The position numbers were made by a program, and so were the translations under genes. Positions 4,472 through 10,786 of a stretch of 23,540 bases of DNA are shown here, piece by piece (within the stretch, counting starts at the first letter, position 1; every line of letters begins with the position of its first letter). A model generated the notes under the pieces. The model saw only the letters and a program-made list of their open reading frames with translations, did not search any database and was not told where the DNA came from. Origin of the DNA: a virus. The stretch lies in IMG/VR virus record IMGVR_UViG_3300042301_003548, positions 1 through 23,540 of that record; one strand, written 5' to 3'.

Positions 4472-5352
4472 GCGAACCGGCTTTCGTTGGATTATTGTTT
4501 CCCAACTTTTCCACTACCTTTTGGGTAGTACCGATTCAATGCGGGTTAGTTAAGCCAACCACTCATAAAGTTACAAACTACTCTCTCTTTACTCCGCTTC
4601 TTCTATTCTGCCGAACAGATTAGCACCTCGCGATGTTAGAAGTTTTTCGAAAGAATCACAGACCTCTTGCGGAGGTATCGTGGCAGGGAACAACTCCCTA
4701 CTATGTACGCACCTTTCGTTTGCAACTGACGAACACTTTTGCTCTTTTTGTTATAAGTTTGCACTACCAGCAAATTGAGTTTGGTTCGTAGATGGTTTCA
4801 AGTAGTGGTTCGCCAACCTGCTCCGTTATCTTTTGAACAACAGAATACTGAACTACTCGATGTGTTATCCCTAACACCATATTTTAAGTTTGCTTCATAA
4901 CTCCTACCTTGGTAGGTGAAGAGTAAGGATAATAACGACACCACTCGTACTTTATCTTACCTTTCGGTTTTAAGTAAACTCTAATATTGAATCACGCAAT
5001 TGTTGAAAGGGATTAAGTTTCAGTTTCTCGCAATAACTCTATGGATTATTCTTATTGGTGTTCCCACCTCAACTGAACTATCTACTTTAGCCCAGTCATT
5101 TCACCACCCTCTTTACAGTGTTACCCTCAATACTAAAGGTGAAATGATATTCCACTTGCCTACTCAAGCTCCTTTCGAAGCCGCAAATCACTTAAACCAA
5201 ATGATTCACTTTATCCTACTTTCGTAGTTTATTTCACGACCATAGGCGGCCGATGTACACTATGTAGAACTAGTCTACTATGTGCTTATATTTTAAAGAA
5301 CGATTTTAGTTTGATTGACCGAGTATCTTTCATCACCTATTGGTCTCAAATC
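4442..5352 (-). ncRNA. Giant structured non-coding RNA of about 0.9 kb, GOLLD/ROOL-like candidate
   Basis: No credible minus-strand ORF exists over about 900 nt, yet the DNA is visibly richer in G+C than its surroundings and full of perfect hairpins on the minus strand. Examples are TCATTTCACC/GGTGAAATGA (5096-5105 with 5138-5147), GTGTTA-GGGA-TAACAC, ACTACC-CAAAA-GGTAGT, CCTAC-CAAG-GTAGG inside CTTCA/TGAAG, ACCTC-CGCAA-GAGGT, AGGGA-GTTGT-TCCCT, GGTG-GGAA-CACC, GCTTC-GAAA-GGAGC, CTAC-GAAA-GTAG and GTAGA-CTAGT-TCTAC. Many have GNRA loops. A consensus promoter (5360-5391) precedes it and a stem followed by CTTTTT (4442-4471) ends it. Size, phage origin and tRNA neighbours fit GOLLD or ROOL RNAs, known giant RNAs of phages and Firmicutes, but I cannot confirm membership. 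It is not ribosomal RNA as far as I can see. Confidence 0.7.
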
Positions 5353-5359
5353 TATAATA

Positions 5360-5391
5360 CAAATATACGAAACTTTTTTCATATATCCAAA
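5360..5391 (-). promoter_or_regulatory. Promoter of the giant structured RNA
   Basis: The -33 box TTTG (5388-5391), a 20-bp spacer and the -7 box TATATTTG (5360-5367) match the other copies almost base for base. The predicted start falls near 5352. Confidence 0.9.
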
Positions 5392-5468
5392 AACTTTTTA
5401 ACTTTTTTTTTTGTTGAACATTTTCGGCTATGTTTACTTACACCATCTATGCTTCCTACTTCTGAACA
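5392..5468 (-). ncRNA. Possible short RNA between two tandem promoters
   Basis: The promoter at 5475-5506 points into an 83-bp stretch that ends at the next promoter. The stretch has no ORF or tRNA. It can fold with TGTTG/CAACA outside and AACAT/ATGTT inside, followed by an A-run and not a T-run. It may be a short leader of the giant RNA or a separate small RNA. Confidence 0.3.
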
Positions 5469-5472
5469 ACAT

Positions 5473-5525
5473 TACAAATATACGAAACTTTTTTCATATA
5501 TCCAAATGATTTCTCATTTATTTTT
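5473..5525. repeat. Promoter plus GAAA-hairpin cassette, copy 1
   Basis: This block of about 53 bp is nearly identical to 5611-5664. It carries a full promoter and, directly upstream of it, a perfect 6-bp hairpin with a GAAA loop that follows the 3' end of the preceding RNA gene. Confidence 0.85.
5475..5506 (-). promoter_or_regulatory. Second promoter upstream of the giant RNA
   Basis: TTTG (5503-5506), 20 bp, TATATTTG (5475-5482). It is part of a duplicated cassette of about 53 bp also found at 5611-5664. It lies just after the 3' end of the initiator tRNA and overlaps the 3' arm of a GAAA hairpin (AAATGA-GAAA-TCATTT). Confidence 0.88.
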
Positions 5526-5599
5526 GGTTGCGGGAGACAGAATCGAACTATCGTAGACCTGGCTTATGAGACCGGTGGGAAACCAACATCCTCCCCGCG
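5525..5599 (-). tRNA. Initiator tRNA-fMet, anticodon CAT
   Basis: The acceptor CGCGGGG pairs with TCCCGCA and leaves C1 opposite A72 unpaired, the mark of bacterial initiator tRNA. The anticodon loop is CTCATAA with G-C pairs in the stem, and the T arm is GATAG-TTCGATT-CTGTC. A73 and an encoded CCA (5525-5527) follow. It is driven by its own promoter (5613-5644). Confidence 0.88.
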
Positions 5600-5610
5600 A
5601 TTTATTATGA

Positions 5611-5664
5611 TACAAATATACGAAACTTTTTTCATATATCCAAATGATTTCTCATTTATTTTTT
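5611..5664. repeat. Promoter plus GAAA-hairpin cassette, copy 2
   Basis: This is the second copy of the block at 5473-5525. Here it separates the tmRNA 3' end from the initiator tRNA. Confidence 0.85.
5613..5644 (-). promoter_or_regulatory. Promoter of the initiator tRNA
   Basis: TTTG (5641-5644), 20 bp, TATATTTG (5613-5620). The tRNA-fMet gene begins 13 bp downstream. Confidence 0.9.
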
Positions 5665-5665
5665 G

Positions 5666-5986
5666 TGGAGATGCGCGGATTCGAACCGCGGTCCAAAGAA
5701 CTAACTAATATGTTTCATTCACAAGCTTATCCAATTTTTCTAAACTGGCAAATTTTTTCCCCACTCTTATTTAGAGAGTCAGCGAGCCGTACTCTTTACT
5801 AATTTTACTAGTTGTAACTTTCTGTTTCCAAGTTGTCACCACTCATACTGCGTTTCCCTTTTGGGATTAGGCAGCGATAGCGTAATTAAATTCGCCTTTT
5901 ACTTTGTGATAGGTTTAAGGTTTCCAATCTAACCTTGCTTGCATCAACTATACTATTTATGATTCCTGTCAAATCCAGTCATCCCC
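5666..5986 (-). ncRNA. ssrA: tmRNA (transfer-messenger RNA)
   Basis: This 321-nt RNA begins GGGGATGACTGGATTTGACA and ends with a tRNA-like half: T arm CCGCG-GTTCGAATC-CGCG and acceptor strand CATCTCC, which pairs with GGGGATG. The tag reading frame lies about 90 nt from the 5' end (5867-5896) and encodes GEFNYAIAA followed by TAA. This is close to the GENNYALAA type of Bacteroidetes tags, whose hydrophobic AA end is a signal for ClpXP-type proteolysis. The RNA rescues stalled ribosomes together with host SmpB. It has its own promoter at 6006-6037, and no SmpB gene is seen in this window. Confidence 0.95.
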
Positions 5987-6005
5987 TTATTTCAAATAAC
6001 TTATA

Positions 6006-6037
6006 TAAATATACGAAACTTTTTTTGTAATTCCAAA
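6006..6037 (-). promoter_or_regulatory. Promoter of the tmRNA gene
   Basis: TTTG (6034-6037), 20 bp, TATATTTA (6006-6013), with the same AAAAAAAGTTTCG spacer end as the other RNA promoters. The mature tmRNA starts 19 bp downstream. Confidence 0.88.
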
Positions 6038-6054
6038 TAATATATATCTTTTTT

Positions 6055-6591
6055 TTAAAAATTTCTACCAGAAAAATTACAATTAAAAGATATAGTTATT
6101 CTTTCGTTTAGTGTAGGTTCAACATAATGAGCTAACCAACTTGGAAATACTATTATCTTACCCTTTTCAGATAATACTTTATGCTTTTGACCTCTTTCAC
6201 AAAAAACAGTATTAGAATCCGAATCTGTTAAATACCATACGCCAGATATTATTTCATTAGGATGATGGTGGTATTCTTGAAATTTTCCTTTTGTATAATA
6301 GTTCCACCAAATTTCATAACTAAATTTATATTTTTTACCAAATACATCGTATGCTGGATGATTTTGTTGTATGTATAAAACTTTATCTATTAATGTCTCA
6401 ACATAATTTTTTCCATATAACAAATCACTTTGAGTACCAAATGATGATAATACGCCCCCATCCCAGCCTATTGGAGTTTTATATATGCTTTTATCATTAT
6501 CAATTTCTTTTTTAATTCCTGTTATTAATTCATTAGGAACTTCTAAATAATCTTCAAATATTGTTACAGGAAATATATCAATAGATTTCAT
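6055..6591 (-). CDS. 2-oxoglutarate/Fe(II)-dependent oxygenase, short phage type
   Basis: This 178-aa protein belongs by motif to the small 2OG-Fe(II) oxygenase family common in T4-like phages of marine bacteria. Residues 108-110 (HHH, followed by PNEIISGVWYL) supply the first metal ligands, His155 in FPSWLAHYVEP the distal ligand, and Arg164 in NERITISFN the 2-oxoglutarate anchor. Such enzymes hydroxylate or demethylate a substrate using O2, 2OG and Fe(II); the substrate is unknown. It lies 40 bp after another 2OG oxygenase and is the last protein gene before the RNA region. The AT-rich gap upstream shows no promoter consensus, so it is probably co-transcribed. Confidence 0.82.
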   Translation of the reverse strand: MKSIDIFPVTIFEDYLEVPNELITGIKKEIDNDKSIYKTPIGWDGGVLSSFGTQSDLLYGKNYVETLIDKVLYIQQNHPAYDVFGKKYKFSYEIWWNYYTKGKFQEYHHHPNEIISGVWYLTDSDSNTVFCERGQKHKVLSEKGKIIVFPSWLAHYVEPTLNERITISFNCNFSGRNF

Positions 6592-6631
6592 ACTTTTTAA
6601 ATTTTTTTATAAAAATAAAAAATATTTTTAA

Positions 6632-7252
6632 TTAATTTTCAAAATTTAAAATAATATTACCACCTGCAGTAATTCTATCTTCTGTTGAATTTGGTGATAA
6701 TGCAGGCAAATGTTCTAATTCTGCTGGAAATGTGTATATATAACCATATTCAGGAAAAAAAGAATGGTAAGTTACTCTGTGTTTAGCATCTATAATTTTA
6801 CTATCTCTAAAAAATAACTTTCCTTCGTCTCCGTTACAATTGTTTGGTAAATTTACATAATATACCCAAGTGTAATCTGTAAATGTATTGGCAAAATCCG
6901 TATGAAATCTTAAATGATTGTGCCAATCCGTATTTGGTAATTCTGGTACTGCTATATAAAACCACCCACGTTGATAACCACTTATAACTTTTTTATTTTC
7001 TATGGTTTCATATGTTTCTTTTACTTTATTATAACACAAAGTAAATAATTTTCTAGTTTCATCACCACATAGTGATTGTCCATCTATTTGTATACCGGGT
7101 ATTTTAAGCTTTGGGTCTTGAAACCTCTTTCCTGGTATCCACAAGTCCATATCAATGCGTAATTCGCTAATAACTTTTTGATTTTCAATTTCCTCAAATT
7201 TAATTTTATAAATTTTATAACCTAAAAAATCTATTTCTTCGTAACTATTCAT
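6632..7252 (-). CDS. 2-oxoglutarate/Fe(II)-dependent oxygenase, second type
   Basis: This 206-aa protein has the double-stranded beta-helix oxygenase pattern: H117-x-D119 in LRFHTDF, then WVYYVNLP, distal His181 after TFPAELE, and Arg193 in EDRITAGGNI as the likely 2OG ligand. It differs from the next gene product in the H-x-D form of the first motif and in its longer N-terminus, so the two are not a simple tandem duplication. An AGGAG lies 11 nt upstream of the ATG. The order kinase, oxygenase, oxygenase suggests one operon. The substrate is unknown; protein, nucleotide or sugar targets are all possible. Confidence 0.75.
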   Translation of the reverse strand: MNSYEEIDFLGYKIYKIKFEEIENQKVISELRIDMDLWIPGKRFQDPKLKIPGIQIDGQSLCGDETRKLFTLCYNKVKETYETIENKKVISGYQRGWFYIAVPELPNTDWHNHLRFHTDFANTFTDYTWVYYVNLPNNCNGDEGKLFFRDSKIIDAKHRVTYHSFFPEYGYIYTFPAELEHLPALSPNSTEDRITAGGNIILNFEN

Positions 7253-7266
7253 AACTATTTATACTC

Positions 7267-8067
7267 CTATTTTATATTTTTTAATGCTCTTGCAGTTGCT
7301 ATCCACTTTTTAGCAGTTGGATTTGTTATTGGTTGTGCCATAAATCTAGCTGCTGCTTTAGTTACATCACCATGCTTAACACCTTTTACTGAATTATCTA
7401 CAATTGAAAACTTATATCCACCAAATAATTGTTGGAACTTACCCAAATTATTTTGAACTTCTTTCCACGTCTGTGCAACTATATCATCTGATAATGTTCT
7501 ATCTCTTTTTTTGTTATTTTCTTTTGCTACTTCCAGAGATGTATTTACAAATACCATATAACAATCGTATCCCAAATCTTCTGCGTGTGCTTTTTGTTTA
7601 GATATTTTATTATAATCATGTCCAGTACCATCAATAATCATACCCAATCTACCGGCTTCGTAAAAATCTTTTAATTGTTTTGTTATTCCTTTTGCTTTAT
7701 TACGAATTGAATCTGATGCGTTTCCTTGTATCTTATCCCATAATTGTGGGTCTTCCTTCTCAATCTTTGCTAAATCTTTTGGACTGATGCCATTCTTTTT
7801 TAATTCAGCTTCAAATGCAGAATCTGAATTAACTACTTTTAAACCAGATGGTGCAAACTTTGTATAATCGGTTATACCAAATATTTCTTTTGATATATAC
7901 CCCTTACCAACACCGGCTCCACCTGCTAAAAATATACACTTAAAGATACCAGGGTCATCAACTCCCTCTGCAATCATTTGCTCTTGCAACTTTTGCTTTG
8001 TTCTTTGTAAGTATATACTTAAAGTAGATAGTTCATCTACTGCTTCGTTTAATAAATGTTTTGACAT
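7267..8067 (-). CDS. P-loop kinase-like protein
   Basis: This 266-aa protein carries a Walker A loop GGAGVGKG (49-56). The usual last Ser/Thr is replaced by Gly, a variation worth noting since that hydroxyl normally binds Mg. NSDSAFE (80-86) and MIIDGTGHD (143-151) look like the substrate and Walker B regions of zeta-toxin or polynucleotide-kinase-like phosphotransferases, and NNKKRDR (184-190) resembles a lid. Related proteins are frequent in T4-like phages and their substrate is generally not known. The N-terminal 35 residues look helical. A possible promoter lies at 8091-8124. Confidence 0.65.
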   Translation of the reverse strand: MSKHLLNEAVDELSTLSIYLQRTKQKLQEQMIAEGVDDPGIFKCIFLAGGAGVGKGYISKEIFGITDYTKFAPSGLKVVNSDSAFEAELKKNGISPKDLAKIEKEDPQLWDKIQGNASDSIRNKAKGITKQLKDFYEAGRLGMIIDGTGHDYNKISKQKAHAEDLGYDCYMVFVNTSLEVAKENNKKRDRTLSDDIVAQTWKEVQNNLGKFQQLFGGYKFSIVDNSVKGVKHGDVTKAAARFMAQPITNPTAKKWIATARALKNIK

Positions 8068-8090
8068 ATTTAATTTTCTTAATACCTATA

Positions 8091-8124
8091 TAAATATATG
8101 TTTTTGATTAAATATGTGTCCAAA
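8091..8124 (-). promoter_or_regulatory. Possible promoter of the kinase/oxygenase operon
   Basis: TTTGGA (-33, TTTG at 8121-8124) and TATATTTA (8091-8098) have a 22-bp spacer, 2 bp longer than the consensus of this genome. It overlaps the 3' end of the HTH gene. Confidence 0.5.
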
Positions 8125-8281
8125 TTTCTCTGTTAATAATTTTTCTAATGTTGGTTGTAGATACTCCATAGTTTCTAGCAATTACCTTTATGTTGCGATG
8201 ACCTATTGCCCATAGATTTCTTATGATTTCTACCTGAACATCTGTAAGTTTATGGTTAGGGTGTTGTTCTCCTCGTAACAT
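8108..8281 (-). CDS. Small helix-turn-helix DNA-binding protein, 57 aa
   Basis: The ORF starts 3 nt after the stop of the HAD gene (TAATAAATG) and ends inside the promoter region of the kinase gene. The sequence NHKLTDVQVEIIRNL (8-22), then IKVIARNYGVSTTNIRKII (31-49) and REIW, is the homeodomain-like HTH pattern seen in resolvases and as the DNA-binding tail of phage HNH endonucleases. No nuclease part is present here. It could be a small regulator or the detached remnant of a homing endonuclease. It is short enough to be missed by length-filtered gene calling. Translational coupling to the HAD gene is likely. Confidence 0.75.
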   Translation of the reverse strand: MLRGEQHPNHKLTDVQVEIIRNLWAIGHRNIKVIARNYGVSTTNIRKIINREIWTHI

Positions 8282-8284
8282 TTA

Positions 8285-8665
8285 TTAAAGTCCTACATTT
8301 TCCCAATTCGAATTGATGAACCCAGCATCCCTACCAACGGCAACTGCCATAGCACGTGCGTTTTCGGGCTCACCCTTTGAATTGTTGTTGATTAAAATTC
8401 TTTCTTCTCGACCGATACCCATTACTAACTGATGGTAAAGAATACCCGCGTTTAACATTTGTTGTTTAGTTATCAATCTCAAATTCTCTGGTCTTGCAGT
8501 AGTTAAAACAATATAGTGTCCGGCATTAACCCACTCTGTCATCTTCTCTTTCACACCCGGTAGAACATTAACTATGTTCGGGTCTAAATCTTCGAATCGA
8601 ACTTGCTCAATCAAAGTCCCGTCAATATCACTAAAAATAGTTTTGTAATTTTGTTCTCGTATCAT
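8285..8665 (-). CDS. HAD-superfamily phosphatase
   Basis: This 126-aa protein has HAD motif I FSDIDGTLIE (nucleophile and acid Asp in D-x-D-G-T), motif II LTTARPE with the conserved Thr, and a motif III/IV region around ILINNNSKGEP. The lack of a cap insertion and the short length point to a small C0-type HAD such as sugar-phosphate, nucleotide or polynucleotide 3'-phosphatases. TTARPE is also found in capsule-biosynthesis phosphatases and in polynucleotide phosphatase domains. It has its own promoter (8697-8728) and is followed by the 57-aa HTH gene. Confidence 0.78.
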   Translation of the reverse strand: MIREQNYKTIFSDIDGTLIEQVRFEDLDPNIVNVLPGVKEKMTEWVNAGHYIVLTTARPENLRLITKQQMLNAGILYHQLVMGIGREERILINNNSKGEPENARAMAVAVGRDAGFINSNWENVGL

Positions 8666-8696
8666 ATCTTTTTAATGTTTAACTCTCACTACTCTA

Positions 8697-8728
8697 TAAA
8701 GGTAAGCAAAATAATTCACATTTCCTAA
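8697..8728 (-). promoter_or_regulatory. Promoter of the HAD gene
   Basis: TTAG (8725-8728), 20-bp spacer, TACCTTTA (8697-8704). With 9102-9133 and 9609-9640 it forms a set of three nearly identical promoters in the order TTAGGAAAT ... TTTTGC-TTACCTTTA. Confidence 0.85.
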
Positions 8729-8744
8729 TTTTTAACCATTTATT

Positions 8745-9065
8745 TTACAAATAATTTACACCCCATACGCCGTATGCTGCAGTTCCATCAATGATGTTAC
8801 CTCTACTATGTTTGGCAGGAGAGTCACGAGAGGCGGCCTTCATTAAATCACCTTTCTTAATTGGTACTCCTTTGTAATCACCATCGAAACGAGAGATAAA
8901 ACCCCACACCGAACCATCCTTAATCAATTTAATAAATTTAGTACCAACTCGCATCTCTAATACCGGTACAGTTAAGTTTGATAAACTAGTTGCGTAGTAT
9001 TCTGCAATTTCTAAATTTACTTTGGCAATAAATGCGTCAACGATTGGGTTATTGTAATCTTTCAT
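8745..9065 (-). CDS. Phage protein of unknown function, 106 aa
   Basis: A soluble protein with no signal peptide, no cysteines and no recognised catalytic motif. The central part, VGTKFIKLIKDGSVWGFISRFDG, reads like a small beta barrel. The end is Gly/Ser-rich (SPAKHSRGNIIDGTAAYG) and finishes VWGVNYL. It is a single-gene unit between its own promoter (9102-9133) and the next one. It shares a KGTKF/VGTKF strand and a similar promoter with the 140-aa neighbour, so distant kinship is possible. I cannot assign a function. Confidence 0.72.
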   Translation of the reverse strand: MKDYNNPIVDAFIAKVNLEIAEYYATSLSNLTVPVLEMRVGTKFIKLIKDGSVWGFISRFDGDYKGVPIKKGDLMKAASRDSPAKHSRGNIIDGTAAYGVWGVNYL

Positions 9066-9101
9066 ATCTTTATTGTTTAATGTTTAACTCTTATTACTTT
9101 A

Positions 9102-9133
9102 TAAAGGTAAGCAAAAAATATCACATTTCCTAA
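9102..9133 (-). promoter_or_regulatory. Promoter of the 106-aa gene
   Basis: TTAG (9130-9133), 20 bp, TACCTTTA (9102-9109). It is almost the same sequence as the promoters at 8697 and 9609, including the first part of the leader (TTAA-ACAT-TAAAC region). Confidence 0.85.
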
Positions 9134-9150
9134 TGTTTTCTTAATTATTT

Positions 9151-9573
9151 TTACACCATTGGAAACCCCGCAGAAGAATTGGTAGTTGAACGAGTTGATA
9201 CCGAAACTGCTAACGCATCCATTGATGCACCTTTGGGAGCTCTAATTACAGGTGCCCATCCTTTGGAGTGATTACTATAATGAGGTCTAGCATAAGAGGG
9301 CGTTGGGTTTGTACCAATCGCATCCCACGAAGATTCCCACTTATCAGGTAATACACCATCTTTAATAAAAAAAGCAGGAGAATCTTCAATCAACCCCATA
9401 GGTGTAATATCTTTTCTATTAACTTTACGGAATGTGTTGATACGATTTTCTTTATCTACTTCGATGAATAGAACTGAACGAGCTTTAACCTTACATACTT
9501 TAAGGAATTTAGTTCCCTTTTTACCATCTTTGGAAACTACCACGTGAACCATTTGACCAATTAAATTTTCCAT
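9151..9573 (-). CDS. Phage protein of unknown function, 140 aa
   Basis: The N-terminal half (1-60) looks like a small SH3-like beta barrel (LIGQMVHVVVSKDGKKGTKFLKVCKV, here an observation on pattern only). The C-terminal half is low in charge, with ASMDALAVSVSTRSTTNSS. There are no transmembrane segments or catalytic motifs. It is transcribed alone from 9609-9640. The pattern of one strong promoter per small gene suggests high early expression, as for host-takeover proteins; that is an inference. Confidence 0.72.
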   Translation of the reverse strand: MENLIGQMVHVVVSKDGKKGTKFLKVCKVKARSVLFIEVDKENRINTFRKVNRKDITPMGLIEDSPAFFIKDGVLPDKWESSWDAIGTNPTPSYARPHYSNHSKGWAPVIRAPKGASMDALAVSVSTRSTTNSSAGFPMV

Positions 9574-9608
9574 ATATTTATTATTTATGTTTAACTTTTA
9601 TTACATAG

Positions 9609-9640
9609 TAAAGGTAAGCAAAATAATCCATATTTCCTAA
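9609..9640 (-). promoter_or_regulatory. Promoter of the 140-aa gene
   Basis: TTAG (9637-9640), 20 bp, TAAAGGTA on the plus strand, that is TACCTTTA (9609-9616). It lies right after the stop of the AAA+ ATPase gene. Confidence 0.85.
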
Positions 9641-9658
9641 TGTTTTCTAAAATATATT

Positions 9659-10783
9659 TTATCTACCAAAACCGATTTTAGGTTTATCCACTTCCGTTTT
9701 ATATTGCTCTGTATTGATATTATATATATCGGCTAATGTCATTCCTTCCGTTACTACATTATCCATTCCTAAATGTTTAATAAGAATATTAGTATCTTCT
9801 ACATTCAGTTTATCAAACTTATGTTCCGCAATCAATCTACCTTTTCTTAATAGGGCAGAATCAATCTTCTCCTTATCCATATTGAATGTTGCTATAACAC
9901 TAATGTTTAGAATATCACCCAATATACCATCGGTAATGTTTAAAATATTGGATACACCAGTTGATGAATGTGTATTGTTTCTATCCCCAATAATCTTTTC
10001 AGCATCTTCAATAACCAAAATACAATCTTTATTGTCCATTAGGAATGGTACAAAATCTGGATTAACAATACTCTCTGCCAAAATTGGTGGTAAGAATAAC
10101 ACCTTTCTCTTCATATGGTTTGCCAACCATTTGATATATGTAGTTTTGCCAGTACCCGGTAGACCATGCAATAATACTAATCTGCCTTTTTGGTCTTTTT
10201 TAGATGTAAGTGATGCTATAATTGATTCGTTTATCTTTACAAAATCTTTACCATAGTTTAATTCTAAATCAATCTTTGGTTTTGGTAGTTTGAACTCTTC
10301 CGTTTCAAATCCATAGCTAGTAGATTTTAATAAGTGTATCTTACCTTCTTTGTTTTGTCTGGATAATTTGAGTATAGAATCTAATATTTCTTTATTTAAA
10401 GTATCTATATTACAGGTATAAGAAAACGATAATCTATATTCGTTTTTCTTTTGTTTTGTAGGTAATACCTCTCCGTATTCTAATGCATCTGTAAAATCAT
10501 CTGCATTTATTTCTGCAACACCTACTACAATTATATCCCCGCCGATTCTTTTCTCATAACAAGAATTTAATTTAAAATCTTTTGGTGATACATAATATTG
10601 AGATTGTTGAATGATTGTAAAACCAGCCTCTGACAAGATTGACATTATCTTCTTATCAAACTTTATATCTGCCGTAAACTTTGTTGTGTTGAATAATTTA
10701 CCAGTCTTTAAGGCAATATACTTGCCCAAAGAAAAATCATCTGCGTGACCAGATGAATATAGTTTTTCCATATCTGTATTCAT
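9659..10783 (-). CDS. AAA+ ATPase, BCS1-like
   Basis: This 374-aa protein has an N-terminal domain of about 170 aa without recognised motifs, followed by a single AAA+ module. The Walker A is GLPGTGKT (207-214), the Walker B CILVIED (254-260), sensor 1 is in VIATFN (296-301), and the arginine-finger region is LLRKGRL (311-317). The N-domain plus BCS1-like AAA order and the NITDGILGD loop (282-290) resemble phage and bacterial BCS1-type remodelling ATPases. It likely unfolds or remodels a protein partner, possibly in virion or replication complexes; the partner is unknown. It follows the methyltransferase gene by 3 bp and so shares its promoter. Confidence 0.82.
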   Translation of the reverse strand: MNTDMEKLYSSGHADDFSLGKYIALKTGKLFNTTKFTADIKFDKKIMSILSEAGFTIIQQSQYYVSPKDFKLNSCYEKRIGGDIIVVGVAEINADDFTDALEYGEVLPTKQKKNEYRLSFSYTCNIDTLNKEILDSILKLSRQNKEGKIHLLKSTSYGFETEEFKLPKPKIDLELNYGKDFVKINESIIASLTSKKDQKGRLVLLHGLPGTGKTTYIKWLANHMKRKVLFLPPILAESIVNPDFVPFLMDNKDCILVIEDAEKIIGDRNNTHSSTGVSNILNITDGILGDILNISVIATFNMDKEKIDSALLRKGRLIAEHKFDKLNVEDTNILIKHLGMDNVVTEGMTLADIYNINTEQYKTEVDKPKIGFGR

Positions 10784-10786
10784 ATA

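Noticed and set aside
5000-5227. Plus-strand ORF of 75 aa
   Set aside because: It lies inside the giant RNA, antisense to a consensus promoter and to every gene here. Its bases are explained by hairpin arms, and no plus-strand promoter is visible.
4442-5352. Ribosomal RNA or intron
   Set aside because: I see none of the highly conserved rRNA segments, and there is no split gene or tRNA around it that would need splicing.
5360-6037. CRISPR array
   Set aside because: The repeats of about 35-53 bp are promoters at RNA genes, with gene-sized and unequal spacing and no cas genes.
9714-10256. Plus-strand ORF of 180 aa
   Set aside because: It is antisense to the Walker A/B region of the AAA+ ATPase, whose motifs are clear; low-complexity hydrophobic translation.
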